Assembly (NCBI RefSeq): GCF_028476545.1
Contig: NW_026732012.1
Coordinates: 1 to 64,000 of the forward strand
Reading direction: 5' to 3'
Source: Physella acuta
Taxonomy: Eukaryota > Mollusca > Gastropoda > Physidae
Length of the DNA: 64,000 nucleotides
Shown: positions 23,038-53,318 of the stretch, piece after piece
Numbering within the stretch: position 1 is the stretch's first letter
Layout of the letters: each line of letters starts with the position of its first letter
Notes under the pieces: generated by a model
What the model saw: only the letters and a program-made list of their open reading frames with translations
Database searches by the model: none
Told to the model about the DNA's origin: nothing
Translations under genes and position numbers: made by a program

Positions 23038-24024
23038 CGTTTATATGTATACATGTTTTGCATCTAATTGTATAATAAAACATGTTAGTTTCTAAGTTTC
23101 AAATAGACAATTAAATTGTAATTATTTTTTTTTACACTTAATAAACATAAATGTACTTACCTAAGCCAGTGATTATGTTCTTAACAACTTCATTATCTTT
23201 GTTATCATTATAAAACCAACAAATCATCTGTGAAAACATATTTCATTGTTCCTTTAAATCATTAATATGTTTATACAATTGTATATTGTAACAATAATTA
23301 TAAAGTTTACTTTAAATTTTGCAAAATATTTTTAAGCGTTTTTAGTTTATATTTAAATTTCTAGCTTTTTTTTTTTTTTATCTAAAGGTTTATTATTATT
23401 CGAAATATTTTCATATTCTTTCACTAACCAGCGGATGCTTAAAGTCAAACGGTTTAGTGATGAATTCTATTGGCACAGCAAATGTTTTGTTTTTCTGTTG
23501 TGCCTCATTTGATTCGTGGCTTGGTAATTGAATAGGATGTGTGTCTTCGTGAGAAGAGACGTCAGTAGTATCTTGTACATCTGTACTTGAAGACTCGTAA
23601 TTTTCATGTGCTTGATTGTCGATAACAAATGTTTCCTCACATGGGATGACAGTAATCTAATAGAATTAAACAAAATATACAAAGAATTAAAAAGATGTGT
23701 GAACTTATTTTGAATAATAAATATAGTAGATATAAATTGAAAAGTCACAGTTCAAAGCAACTTTTATTGATAAATAAAAATCTTTAAAGTTTTAAACTTG
23801 TTTAGAATAAAATATAAAATCCATGGAATGTGTTATTTATTATGTCGCTTAATATTAGAGACCTCATTTTCGGCTGCATAAGCCAAGAAAACTTTACTTG
23901 GGGAATTAGGCGAGACTTTGTTCCAATTGCGAAATCTGTTAAACGCCCGGCTGAAATGATAAAATAAATGATGTAAAGGTTTTAAAATATTACCGCAATT
24001 GGAAAAATAAGGCCAAAGATTCAT
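20769..24024 (-). CDS. Partial TRPM N-terminal-like gene, minus strand
   Basis: Exons read on the minus strand: 24024-23994, 23950-23863, 23656-23429, 23227-23161, 22911-22834, 20964-20867, and perhaps 20786-20769. All junctions are GT-AG and phases agree. The text runs ESLALFFQLRRAFNRF, SPSKVFLAYAAENE, an acidic linker, FDFKHPLMICWFYNDN, VVKNIITGLDSCF, EMLQWAFFGKISSNDKQLI, RLLNSGISVLYPK, then MVKYG and a stop if the last small exon is used. MICWF and LLNSGISVLYPK line up with VIVWF and LDSGVNVIAVE of the 7.5-15 kb gene. No start exon upstream of 24024 and no channel exons downstream were found, so the gene is partial or broken. A 1.6-kb Helitron and an (AT)n array lie in its last large intron. 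Confidence 0.6.
21058..21122. repeat. (AT)n microsatellite beside the Helitron
   Basis: Pure TA alternation ending 12 bases before the Helitron 5' end. Confidence 0.9.
21135..22757 (+). mobile_element. Non-autonomous Helitron with GTTTGT-rich interior
   Basis: The 5' end, after an A at 21134, is TCTTCTAATATATAAAG followed by GTATGTTTGTTTG, the classic Helitron start. The 3' end is GGGCATGATCGGGACGGCTAG followed by T at 22758, i.e. CTAG|T. There are no terminal inverted repeats and no target duplication, as expected for rolling-circle elements. At 22080-22640 the inside is a degenerate GTTTGT/GTGTTT minisatellite in two blocks, each followed by GCAATGCCGGGTAYAT (near 22347 and 22658), the phrase typical of Helitron 3' regions. 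That suggests two joined 3' ends. No Rep/helicase coding is present. Confidence 0.85.
22974..23040. repeat. ATGTAT / (AT)n / (GT)n compound microsatellite
   Basis: TATGTATATG repeats, then TA, then GTGTGTGTGTG, in an intron of the minus-strand TRPM-like gene. Confidence 0.9.
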
Positions 24025-24796
24025 CTGTTACATATAAATGTATTTCGAGTAATAAAAAAAATTGAAACTAAATACCAAACTGGTTTCACTTTCAACAGTA
24101 ATTGTATATGGGTTTTTTTTAAACAAATCTTATAATTTAATTTTTTTAATACTATATTGTTAAATGTAATATAACATTTTAATTATATTAAAGTAAAAGA
24201 ACTATTTTTACTTTTGAATATATTGAGTTTTATTCTTTTACTGTTAGTATAGGATTAATCAAATGGTATGAATGTCTTTCATTTTTAAAATTATTTGTTA
24301 TAATCATTTTATTTATAAAAATTAGATGATAATATTTTTTTTGTCACAAACATTTCAATGTGGTATAATACTTCTATTTTTAACTAATAGTTGTTAACTT
24401 CAAATCCGAATATATATATATTCTACTTTTTGTGTTAATATAATATATTTGTGTATAAAATTTAATGTGATTTTTAATTTTAAATATATTAACATTTTTG
24501 ACAATAATTTATAAATTATATATGCGCAGCTAAACAAAAGACAATATAGTTCAATAGTTTCACAAGTGACTGTCTTATTCGCAGATTTTATAACTTAGTT
24601 ACAATCAACATACGCAATTTTCAAGCAACAAAACTATCTAACTCACCTCATTTTAACACGGTTAATTGAGAAAATTCCGAAAACAACAATCTCCCATCTT
24701 ATGAATAAAGCTTTATCATATGTGGTGATATATTATTGAGTTACGTTACCTGAGAACATAATTTAGTTAGTACACTAGATTCGATAAAAAACCTAA

Positions 24797-26373
<1,577 letters not shown>

Positions 26374-26620
26374 GTGGACGGCGAGGCCAAGCGGTAGAGC
26401 GCTAGACTGCTAACCCGAAAATTTCGCGCTCATATCTGGTTTCAGGTAAGCGGACGTCCATGAGCTAACCCAGCTCTGATGGGTACCTAACTCAAGTAAG
26501 GGAAATTAAAGGTGGCTGGGGATAGTGCTGACAAACTTATCCCTTCATGTGCCGAGATCAAGAAACATATGAACTCTACTTCATCTGCCCGATGGATCAC
26601 TTGGCCTAAAGATGAACATT
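26374..26620 (+). repeat. tRNA-derived SINE copy
   Basis: GGACGGCGAGGCCAAGCGGT with AGAGCGCTAGACTGCTAACC, then the body AACTCAAGTAAGGGAAATTA and GAACTCTACTTCATCTGCCC. The B-box is mutated (GCGCTCATATCTGG). Confidence 0.8.
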
Positions 26621-27304
26621 ATTTATAGTAAACAAGCTACATGTAAACGATAATTAACATGCATTATAAAATGCGCCCTAGAATGCAAGTATAGAAGTGT
26701 AACTAAAATAACCTTGAGGTGGCTGTATTGATTTCGATTTTAAAAAGTCGATATCTTTCAAAAGAAAAATAATCGTTAAATAACAAACATTCCAATTTAA
26801 GTCTAGTATTGAAAAATTCACTTAAGCGAAAATCATTAAGTATTGTGCAAACATCGTGTTTATTGGTTTCTAGTGTTAATCATTTAAAAAAAAAAGTTAT
26901 TAACAAACTAGATGTTTATATGTGGTTTCTAGTATTGAAACAAAATTAAGAGCAATGGAATATGATTGTATACTTTTTTGTACTTTATTTGAGCGTCACT
27001 TATAAACACAATCAAATACCACTATAGACATCGTTGTAATGTGTATCATTGTGTAGCGACTTTGAGCATCCGTCAGATTCTAAAAACGTTGTTGGCTAAA
27101 AAAGTACATAACAGCGAGACTATGGATATTTTAAAATAATGAAAACAAAAACATAATAATTTTCACTATAACAAAACAGAAAAGAATAATTAGTCAGTTT
27201 AAAAAATGAACCTTATTTAAATAACTATATTATAAAAATAAATTCATTTTTTATTTAATTAATTACAATTTAGGATAGACACATGTGTTATAAAATGTTG
27301 CGTG

Positions 27305-27381
<77 letters not shown>

Positions 27382-28601
27382 GGAATCGCATACGCTCTAA
27401 AAGTGTCAGGTGCATTAGTAAAGTAAAGTTTCCCTTTCAAACCTGACGGTCTATGGGGCATGTGAAGTAGAGTTCATTTGTTTCTGTGACCTCGGCATAT
27501 GAAGAGTGCATAGAGTTCTATAAAATAAAGCCAAGCTCCTAACATTCGTAAATTTTATAGGTTGATGATCATCGATTTATTTATGCCTGCCCGTTCTAGC
27601 TGGAATCTAGCGTGACCGTACATGCTTACCTTTCTTCAATGAGACCTTGAGCAAAAAAAAAAAATCAATCAATCAATACAGTGAGATCACGCGAGTTACA
27701 TTTTACTTCATCATTTTATTTCCTTTCCAAATGTTATGAAGTTTTCACATTCAATTACGATTATGTAATCAGGCGGATTTATTTATTATTTTAAAATACA
27801 ATTTCAGGTTCAAGTATTAATTTCAGGTACCATTAGACTTATTTCGGTTAAAACTAAACGTTATATTATATGTAATATTCTGTATTAGGTCAAACAACCT
27901 GTTCAAGTTTATTTTCAAATAATGTAAGAAGGTAAATCCAATAGAGAAATAGGGGTCTCATCAAGCAATTGTTGTCCTGACCATGTTTTTCTAAAAAGTT
28001 ATGTTATCATTGTCCTTTAATTGGAGATTTCTTTTGAAATGGAAGTTGTCTCAAGCCGATTTATAAAAGAAGATGGTGTATGGGATACCATTTTGCAATT
28101 GCCCATTTTCTAAAAGAATATTTCTTTCAACTCTACAACACAAAAAAAAACCGACGATTTAAAAAAAAATAATTAAAACTTGATATGTATTTAATTTTTC
28201 AATATATTTGTTACTATTTGTTTTAGTGTTCTATTTGAGGTATCCCCTGAGGCTCCACCCCTTCCTCCTAACTACATCTCGGGATACAGAGAGACTCGGT
28301 TTCACTTTGCCTTGCAGCGAGCTGTTAGAAACCAATTTTGTTTTTAATCAGTTCACTCTTCCTTCAAATATACTATCATTCTTTAGTCTATAGATTATCA
28401 AATTAAAAACTGCATGAAGATAAGATGTCACAAATCTGTACAAAGCCAGACGTTGCAATTATTTCAAGACGCTCTTTTCTCACCCTTAACCTTCAAGATA
28501 TTTTAGCTCAGGTCGATAATATTGACTACATTTTTTAATTAATTGAATATCTAGGGCTTGATGAGTTAAACATTCAAAATGCTTTGCGCATTGTAGGAAA
28601 C

Positions 28602-28643
<42 letters not shown>

Positions 28644-29165
28644 TATTTCAAGGATTAAGTACCACACACACACACACACATTGACCCCTGGGCATGAATT
28701 GATCTTTCACGCATGATAGGACACGTTTTTTTTTTCCTGGATAATGTTTAGTAGGTCATACGTTCCTTGAAACTATAATCGATACCACGGATCGAACTTC
28801 GAGCAGTTCTATACATATTAAATAATTTATTGTTACACAAACAAAGTTCAGAAAGAAACGGCAACAAATCTAACACAAGCTTTGTCAACAAACATAAGGC
28901 GTGTATTTGTAGTCAATAAAATAAGTTACCATCGATAACGTCATGGGTAAGAATATAAAAAAACAAACTTCTGAATTATCGATTATTTTTCAGATTTACT
29001 CTTTCTGCTTTAGTTTAGAGTTATTTTAAGTCGAGTTAGAATTCGCTTGCAATTTCGAGTTAACAAGCGTGTTTTTGCAGAGAGATTACGCTGTTCCAAA
29101 TATGATACTAAATAGCCTACTTGATGAATTTTACATACACAATATTTAAATCTAACTATATTGCA
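26621..29165. other. AT-rich intergenic stretch with microsatellites
   Basis: No gene supported. It contains (AT)n at 27306-27379, a minus-strand SINE 3' piece at about 27422-27508 (TTTCCCTTTCAAACCTGACG), (AT)n at 28602-28641 and (CA)n at 28664-28681. The 61-codon ORF at 28208 has no recognisable content. Confidence 0.5.
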
Positions 29166-29568
29166 TCTATATATATATAATTCTCTTCTTGGAGACGTTA
29201 GAAAACAAGCTGTAAGCGCGCTCCCTACCACCCCCACTCCTACATGGTCTAGTGAGCTGTGGTTCACGCTAAATGTTTACAATCGTAGAGCAGGGTTTAG
29301 TGACGTCTATTACGGGCAGATAATTTAGTTTGAAACTATTTTAAACTTAGGGGAAGTAAATAAGAGGAGGCTGCTTTCAGGGGTGTGGGGGTAGGGGTCG
29401 GGGAAAGGAAGGGGAGGGTTATCGTCCTTAAAGACCTACTAAAAGTGTTTTAAAGCAAATATATTCAGTGGCAGCATTGGTACTGTCGAATTCACAAATT
29501 ATGAATTACTGAAAAGAAGAAAATAAAACAACTAAATAGCGGCGTATGATACACCGTTGGTCGGCTTA
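29166..29568 (+). mobile_element. Short Helitron-like element, older copy
   Basis: It starts A|TCTATATATATATAATTC and ends near GGTCGGCTTA|T. It shares GAAAACAAGCTG, TACTGTCGAATTCACAAATT and ACTAAATAGCGGCGTATGAT with the copies at 18.8 and 42 kb, but has an insertion of roughly 70 bases and more substitutions. Confidence 0.6.
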
Positions 29569-29763
29569 TTGTAGTTATTTGAATTACTAGACTGTACCGT
29601 AGTTACGCGTTATTTGGCCGAAATGAAAAGTCAATCCAGTCCTTTTCAGCTCTCCGGTCAAGATTTCGCTCATCTACACCTGCGGCGCTTTAGCAGTTAT
29701 CACACGTCGATCCATATAAACAAACACATAGCACGAACCAATGTCTTATTAACAGAAACATAC

Positions 29764-30855
29764 GGTGTCCGGTCAAAAACCCCCTGGACAAAAACTCCCT
29801 GGACATAAACCCCCCGACATAAACCCCCTGGACAAAAACCCCTCGCGACATACACCCCCTGGACAAAAAACCCCGCGACATAAACCCCCTGGACAAAAAC
29901 CCCCCGCGATATAAACCCCCCGGATAATAACCCCCGGACTGAGGTTTATATAAAGAAAAAATAACGATGATGTGAACCAAGAAATTAAAAAAAATTACAT
30001 TCAATTAATTTAATTTTTTTACGACTAAGAAAATAGTTTCTACCTAAAAAAATGCTTTTCGAAATCAAGGAGTGACCTTAGTTGTATTTGATCAAAGATC
30101 GGGCACCGACAACACCTTAGATATAGGTCATCGACATGTGGGAGCCGTGCGGATCAAAGCAACACATTCTTAACAATTCAAAAGATGTGAGGGATTCACC
30201 GGCCTTTGAAAAATTATTGGAAATTTTCCCCCAAGAAGCAATGCCGATTGCAGACTACTTTGAGGACTACTATATTGGCAGACCACAACGTCGAGGTAGA
30301 AGACAACCTATGTTTCCACTTGACATGTGGAACATGCACACACGTGCAGAAGACCATATGCCAAAAACAAACAACTCAGTTGAAGGCTGGCACAGAAGTT
30401 TTCAGTCGCATATGGGATGTTGCCACCCAAATATTGGGAAATTTATTGACTTTATTAAAAAGGAACAATCTCTCCAAGAGGTTTATTGTACACTGATTAA
30501 TTCAGGTCACTGTTTACCAAAACAGAAAAAAAAATATGTTGATAGCAGCTCTCGAATTTTAACTGTTGTTAAAAATTTTAATGAGTCCACCATTATTGAG
30601 TATTTGCGAGGCATCGCTCACAATCTGTCTTTTTAAAGTTATAATAAAAATACATTTTTTTTCCTAATGTTTGTTTTGTATTTTTATATTAATTTTGTTT
30701 CTCATCATCTTTGGTTTTTCCTTATATAAACCTCAATTGGGGGTTTTTTGTCCAGGGGGTTTATGTCGCGGGGGGGGGGGGGTTTGTCCAGGGGGTTTAT
30801 GTCGGGGGGTTTATGTCCAGGGGGTTTATGTCCAGGGGGTTTTAGACGGGGAGCC
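29764..30855 (+). mobile_element. MULE DNA transposon, internally deleted, 9-bp TSD
   Basis: The 9-base flank GAAACATAC occurs at 29755-29763 and 30856-30864. The ends are inverted: left GGTGTCCGGTCAAAAACCCC; right read inward GGCTCCCCGTCTAAAACCCC. Long inverted arms (29764-29945, 30715-30855) are arrays of CCCCCTGGACAAAAA and CCCCGCGACATAAAC phrases. A 9-bp duplication, long arms and the enclosed transposase C-terminus identify a Mutator-like element. It contains only the end of the transposase, so it is non-autonomous. Confidence 0.9.
30136..30636 (+). pseudogene. MULE transposase C-terminal remnant
   Basis: An open frame of 166 codons: LDMWNMHTRAEDHMPKTNNS at about residues 56-75, then VEGWHRSFQSHMGCCHPNIG, with a terminal DSSSRI region. 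The phrase TNN-x-VEGWH...F is typical of the region after the catalytic domain of animal MULE transposases, which also often carry FLYWCH fingers. The DDE catalytic core and DNA-binding domain are missing, so this is the 3' end of a transposase gene kept inside a deleted element. The Met at 30136 is probably just an internal codon. The frame itself is intact. Confidence 0.8.
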
Positions 30856-30882
30856 GAAACATACACATAGCAGGCACCAGTG

Positions 30883-30885
<3 letters not shown>

Positions 30886-30933
<48 letters not shown>
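30886..30933. repeat. (AT)n microsatellite next to the MULE
   Basis: TA alternation starting about 22 bases after the right target duplication. Confidence 0.9.
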
Positions 30934-30937
<4 letters not shown>

Positions 30938-31024
30938 ATTTACATGTACGTGTACATTTGCCATTACAAAGGTATATAAACATATACATATTCTGAATTA
31001 TATGCCACATTTATTTAACGCTAG

Positions 31025-31175
31025 TGCTAAGTACACATGAGAAGGGAATACATGTGGATTGTATGGTCAGCCCCTTTTGTTTCCTTAACGTTAGTAAGAT
31101 ATCCATCAAATCTTAGTAAACACAGTGGCGTCCTACAGACATGAACCATGACTTACTCGAGACTGTCCCTAACAC
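31025..31175 (-). repeat. Diverged SINE fragment
   Basis: GGTCAGCCCCTTTTGTTTCC, TTAACGTTAGTAAGATATCC and CTTACTCGAGACTGTCCC keep the order of the reverse-strand SINE body but are heavily changed. Confidence 0.4.
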
Positions 31176-31315
31176 GTACATTTAATGTTGATACTTTAAA
31201 ACATATATTCAAAGGAAGCAATTAATCTTTCTAGTGCGTCATAATAAATACATTTTTGTCTCCCTTCTACCCAGCCCACAAAACATTTGGAGTGTTTCAC
31301 TTGTATGTAACTACA

Positions 31316-31610
<295 letters not shown>

Positions 31611-31639
31611 TCATAAATTATATTAGTTATACTTTATGA

Positions 31640-32665
31640 TATAAAAACTTAAATCGGCGTAAATGTGTAGAAAATATTTTCTAGCAGTTTGCACATTTCT
31701 GACACATCTAGAAATTAGAGCTGGCTTATTTGAGAATATTAAGATTTATTAATGCACATTAATCATTTCATAGTGATTAACTAGAATATATAAGCTGTGC
31801 AATACTTAAAAAATTGGAATTGGGACACTCAACTCTAAAAAATGTCACCTCATAAAATTTATTTCCAGTTTCTTTAAAAAAAAAGTAAAGCCAAAACATT
31901 CTTTAAATCTCGACATGTTTTGGATTATTGATATACATAGCTTGTTAAACATAAATTTCCGTTTATTTTAAAATATTTAAACAATTTCAGAACACATCAC
32001 AAACATTTTTTTAAATTCTTTTTTTTAAATATTCATCTGATTGCGAAATCTTCGTTTTTGGTAGAAATTCGAAGACTAGTTAAATTAAATGTTCTTACAT
32101 ATTTTATGCTCATGTTTACTGTTAGATTTATGTTACAATTAAAGATAATCAGTAAATAGAAACAGATGTTTTATTCTTAAACTTGACAGCACACATATTT
32201 ATATTCATGTCATATGTCAATATTAAAAGCTAATTTAGCGTATGGTTTGTGTTAGTAGTATGTCGTTATGTATCTGTGTAGTAGGAGAAACTGCCGATAA
32301 GTTCAATTCTTGAGATGTGTTTTGTAGATTTTAACAAAGACAACAAATAACAATCCATGCAACTTTTATGACACCTAGCAAAACAACATTCGTTGGGAGG
32401 TAAAGGTAGGCCGTTTAGGGGGCCCAATTCCGACCAAAAAGCAATGACTGTATTCCAAAATTAATTTTTCCTGTACCTTGATATTGGTTTTGTAAAAATA
32501 GCAACAAAAAAAAACGTAACATTAAAAAAAAAATAAACATAACACAATATACCATTCTTGTTTTATATACATTTGAATGGCTTGGATTATCGTAATAAAG
32601 TAAGAAAGCAAGGTTTTCAAAACTGTATCAGGCCCAAGATAAGTGCGCTCGTATTTTGTTCGTTT

Positions 32666-32668
<3 letters not shown>
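31640..32668. other. AT-rich intergenic stretch, nothing recognised
   Basis: Unique AT-rich sequence with homopolymer A runs. No exon with paired splice sites and no repeat family could be supported. Confidence 0.4.

Positions 32669-32741
<73 letters not shown>
32669..32741. repeat. (AT)n microsatellite
   Basis: About 73 bases of pure TA. Confidence 0.9.
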
Positions 32742-32743
<2 letters not shown>

Positions 32744-33033
32744 AAAAAAATACCACATATATGAATCAGTATATAGACATCAGCTTCATTTATACACATT
32801 TCTAATTATCAAATTCTCAGGGTTAGGTTTAAATGTGAGTTAATTTTGAGGATATTTTTATTAAGTTCGTAAACGTGCATTGTTCTAATTTATATTGATG
32901 GTTAGGTTTATTATTATGCAAAATACGATTGTTAGTTATCTTAAAAAAGCAATGTCAGCTTTATTTTAATTTGTTATGGCGCCTATTCAGTCAAAACAAA
33001 CGCACGTTTTCTCAAATTAAACAAACCAACAAG

Positions 33034-33211
33034 AAGTGTTTCTTCCAGACTTTTTTCTCCGGGGGGGGGGGGGGCTTTTGAAAGTTTCGGTGGGGCGGTC
33101 TACATTTTTCGGGGGGGGGGGGGTCGGACACTAGTAAAAGTGTATGTTTACTATATAAAATCCATCTCGTTGGGTCCCCTCCCCCCGAAGAGATGCCTGG
33201 AATAAACTCTG
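33034..33211. mobile_element. hAT-type MITE with perfect 8-bp TSD
   Basis: CCAACAAG stands immediately on both sides (33026-33033 and 33212-33219). The left end is AAGTGTTTCTTCCAGAC; the right end read inward is CAGAGTTTATTCCAGGC. The core GGACACTAGTAAAAGTGTAT and the G tracts are shared with the other members of the family. This copy fixes the family as hAT. Confidence 0.9.
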
Positions 33212-33627
33212 CCAACAAGCTGGTTTGAACATGGAAGTACTTAGCTAGAAATATCCACAGTAATGTTTTTCCAGAAAATGGCCTTGGTTACACTTTATCC
33301 CCGATCGATAATATTGATTCTAAACTATAACTATAAATAAATGAATATCTAGGCAATTTACTCAGCACATTTTAAAAAAAAATCATTGCATCTATAGGTG
33401 ATATTGTTTTTTCTTTTCTCTTTTGTACCCAAGGCAAGAGGCGAAGCGACCCAATCTGGAACCCAGAGCCAACAATCAATTGAGCGCCCCCCCCCCCCCA
33501 CCCCTAATTTTTTATACATAATTGGGATGCCAATACCAGTTTTTCTTTTGCTGATACACAATTAAATCGGCATAAGTCAATAATGCAGCTTAGAATGTTG
33601 TTACCGGTTTGGAGCCCCCCCCCCATA

Positions 33628-33781
<154 letters not shown>

Positions 33782-34206
33782 TCAAAGATAAAATATCATT
33801 AAAAATACAACACTATCCTTCCAAGTATAAACTACTTTAATTAAAGTAGCTTAACACCGCACCAAATAAAAAAGTACACAACATGTACAGCAACGCTGTA
33901 GATATCGATCACAGAACATGAGTACCTCAGGGCTAGAACTGATGTTGCAAGCTTGATTGGCCACAATTTCCTGGATAGGGTTTATTAGATCATCAGTTCC
34001 TGGAAACAATGATCGATAACAGTGATCGAACAGCTCAATTGATTTTTTAAGTTTACTGTCGATAATACGTAGATGCACTCTACCATACATAAAATAGGTT
34101 TTATCTTACGATGGAATGCGTGTAATAAGAGTTTAATGTTTTCAAACAATAATTATTGCAAAAGCATGTAAGTAGCATGAGTTAAAACTCTTATATTATG
34201 TTTATT

Positions 34207-34208
<2 letters not shown>

Positions 34209-34263
<55 letters not shown>
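34209..34263. repeat. (AT)n microsatellite
   Basis: Pure TA upstream of the full TRPM gene. Confidence 0.9.
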
Positions 34264-34268
<5 letters not shown>

Positions 34269-34710
34269 ATTATTTATATGCAAGTAAGCTACTAGGATAC
34301 ACACGAAACAAAGATGTCTTGCAATGTATCCCTTCTCTTAGTGACTCAAACTCCTTAGGTACACTCACAAACATACACACAGACACATACAATCATAGTT
34401 GCAAACATGCACCCTACTCGCACGAACCCACAAATGCACTCACACACACAGACGCAACACGTACATTGACTAACCCCCTTCCCCTCCTTCTCTCTCTACA
34501 CACACGCCAAAAGGTATGTATTTTTCCGAAATTGGGAAACAACCTTACTTGCCTCTTGTCCGAACTGAAATTGGCCACATTTAACTCTCAATAGTTTGTA
34601 ATTATGTAAGCAATAAATAGGAACATTAAATTGAGTAAAGCTGTATGGGATTAATCTATAAAAACTTAGCCGTGAAGTACAGTTTGTTTTATATTGTGCT
34701 ACGGCATGGT

Positions 34711-34795
34711 TCATTAAGGACGTAGCCGTCAAAGTGTAGGTCATGCTAACCCCAAAAGTCTTGAGTTCGAGTCCACCCAGCTCTAATGTGGATAT
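34711..34795 (+). repeat. SINE head fragment upstream of the TRPM gene
   Basis: GGACGTAGCCGTCAAAGTGT, CATGCTAACCCCAAAAGTC, TTGAGTTCGAGTCC and CACCCAGCTCTAATG follow the SINE head order. It ends about 75 bases before the splice acceptor of the first coding exon. Confidence 0.55.
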
Positions 34796-34882
34796 TTAGA
34801 GATAAAGCTCAATATTATCATATTTACTACACCATGTCTCATTACATATTACATTCGTTGTGTTATAGAGGTGGACTGCACC

Positions 34883-51612
<16,730 letters not shown>

Positions 51613-52675
51613 GTATTTTCCAGCAACATTGTTTTGATTTCGTGCTCTTAGCTGAGGAGGCTTATGTTATCGAAAAGAGCGGACCTACCATACCCAGCAA
51701 TGCGGGGGGAAGAGGAAGGTTTGGCCATTTAGATAGCCATATATCCAACCAATTTTTTTTCGAGCACTTACAAGCGGTGTCTAATGTTAACGCCACCCTT
51801 AACATGTCCAACCAGTCGGTAATAATTAAAATAAAAGAAATTATACAACCAAGTAAGCTCTTTTATTCATATTAAGCGTTCCAATTCAAATTCATCTGTA
51901 TGCTCATGTTCATGTATACGTTAACACATGACCAATTGCTTGCAGTAAGAATAAAATCTAACACATGCCGTGTTTACAAATATACCGTTGATTGCAATAC
52001 TGTACTTAAAGTTAACAACAGTTCACCTTGTTTCTTTTCTCAGTACAATATACATCAGCTGTACGGTTGAATGTCCTCACACAGGTAAGTACTAGCAATA
52101 AACTGCTAACCGAATATTTACTTTTTTGTTTTAGAATATATTTTCACATTCCTTATTGTTATAAGGTACTACACTTGTGTATACTTCAGTAGCAATACAA
52201 ATTCAAGTGTTAATATAAAGTTACTGTGATGACTGTTGTAAGTAAGAACATAACACTAATATTTAGGTATTCAATATGTAATTAGTTTCAGCACCAGATT
52301 CCACATTCTCGCGTCCAGTTAAAGGTGACCGCCTGAATGAAGAAGCTGCTATAGCCGTGCTGACTAGCACACGTCCTTGTGAGTTGATCTCATCAAACTG
52401 TGCTCTCTATGCTAACTTAAACACATGCTCTACAGTGTCAACAATTTATAATCTTACTTATGAAATGAAAAGATACGAAGGCTGTTTTTCACTAGATCTT
52501 ATATATCAGAACAAGCATAGCATTAGCACGACTAGTAAACGACTTGTTTTTGTAAAGTGAATAATGAAATGTAAACATAATTACAAAATGTTCTGTCCGA
52601 CTTCCATGCTTGATGCTTAAGCATCTACCTAAACCACACACAGATTCAGAAATTCATCACCATAATTTTAATTTG

Positions 52676-52905
52676 AAAGTAAATTTCCCTCTTGAGTCTG
52701 ACGTGAGGCAGGTGAAGTAGAGATCACCTTTTTTTGTGATCTCGGTAATTGAAGGGATAGTGTGGTCATCACTATGCCAAACCGCCTTTATTTTGATCTG
52801 AAATAAATGAACTGAGTATAATTCTACGGTCTTGAACTGGTATTCAAACACACGACTTTCGGGTTAGCAGTTGTATGCTCTAACGTTTGACCACGCCGTC
52901 TTTAA
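52676..52905 (-). repeat. tRNA-derived SINE copy, minus strand
   Basis: Begins AGTAAATTTCCCTCTTGAGT and runs through GGCAGGTGAAGTAGAGATCA and GGTTAGCAGTTGTATGCTCT to TTTGACCACGCCGTC, i.e. reverse of the SINE with several changes in both pol III boxes. Confidence 0.8.
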
Positions 52906-53244
52906 TCTTAGCTACCACATAACATATGTTCAGTACTGACTACAACACTGTTAACTTTTTCTCCCAGTGACGACAAAACGTTTGAGCTCAGACGGGTCAT
53001 GGAGGTCACAGAGACACAGATACTTCGCTGTGTAAGTGTGCAGGAGACTAATGAAAATATTGGTTCTAGTCTAGTGTTTGACATTTTATATGTGAGATGG
53101 TTATATTGGTCAGCTAAATTTCGTCAGAACATATATTGTCTTAAGCTAAACATTATACCTGACACTAAAATTAAAGGTTTCATTTGATCACTGTTTCTTT
53201 CAAACATCACTACCATCCCCACCCCTTAATGAAATCTAATTGAT

Positions 53245-53318
53245 ATATAAAATAGGTACTTTTACCAGTGTCCGCCCCCCCCCCCCCCCCCCCCGCCACC
53301 GTAAAAAAGGTCTAAAAG
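53245..53318. repeat. Fragment of the hAT G/C-tract MITE
   Basis: TAGGTACTTTTACCAGTGTCC followed by a C run and GTAAAAAAGGTCTAAAAGG matches the core and one arm of the family at 29-269; the outer ends are gone. Confidence 0.6.

Noticed and set aside
24655-24715. Start exon for the minus-strand TRPM-like gene (MGDCCFRNFLN)
   Set aside because: Good donor downstream, but a stop precedes it in the needed phase.
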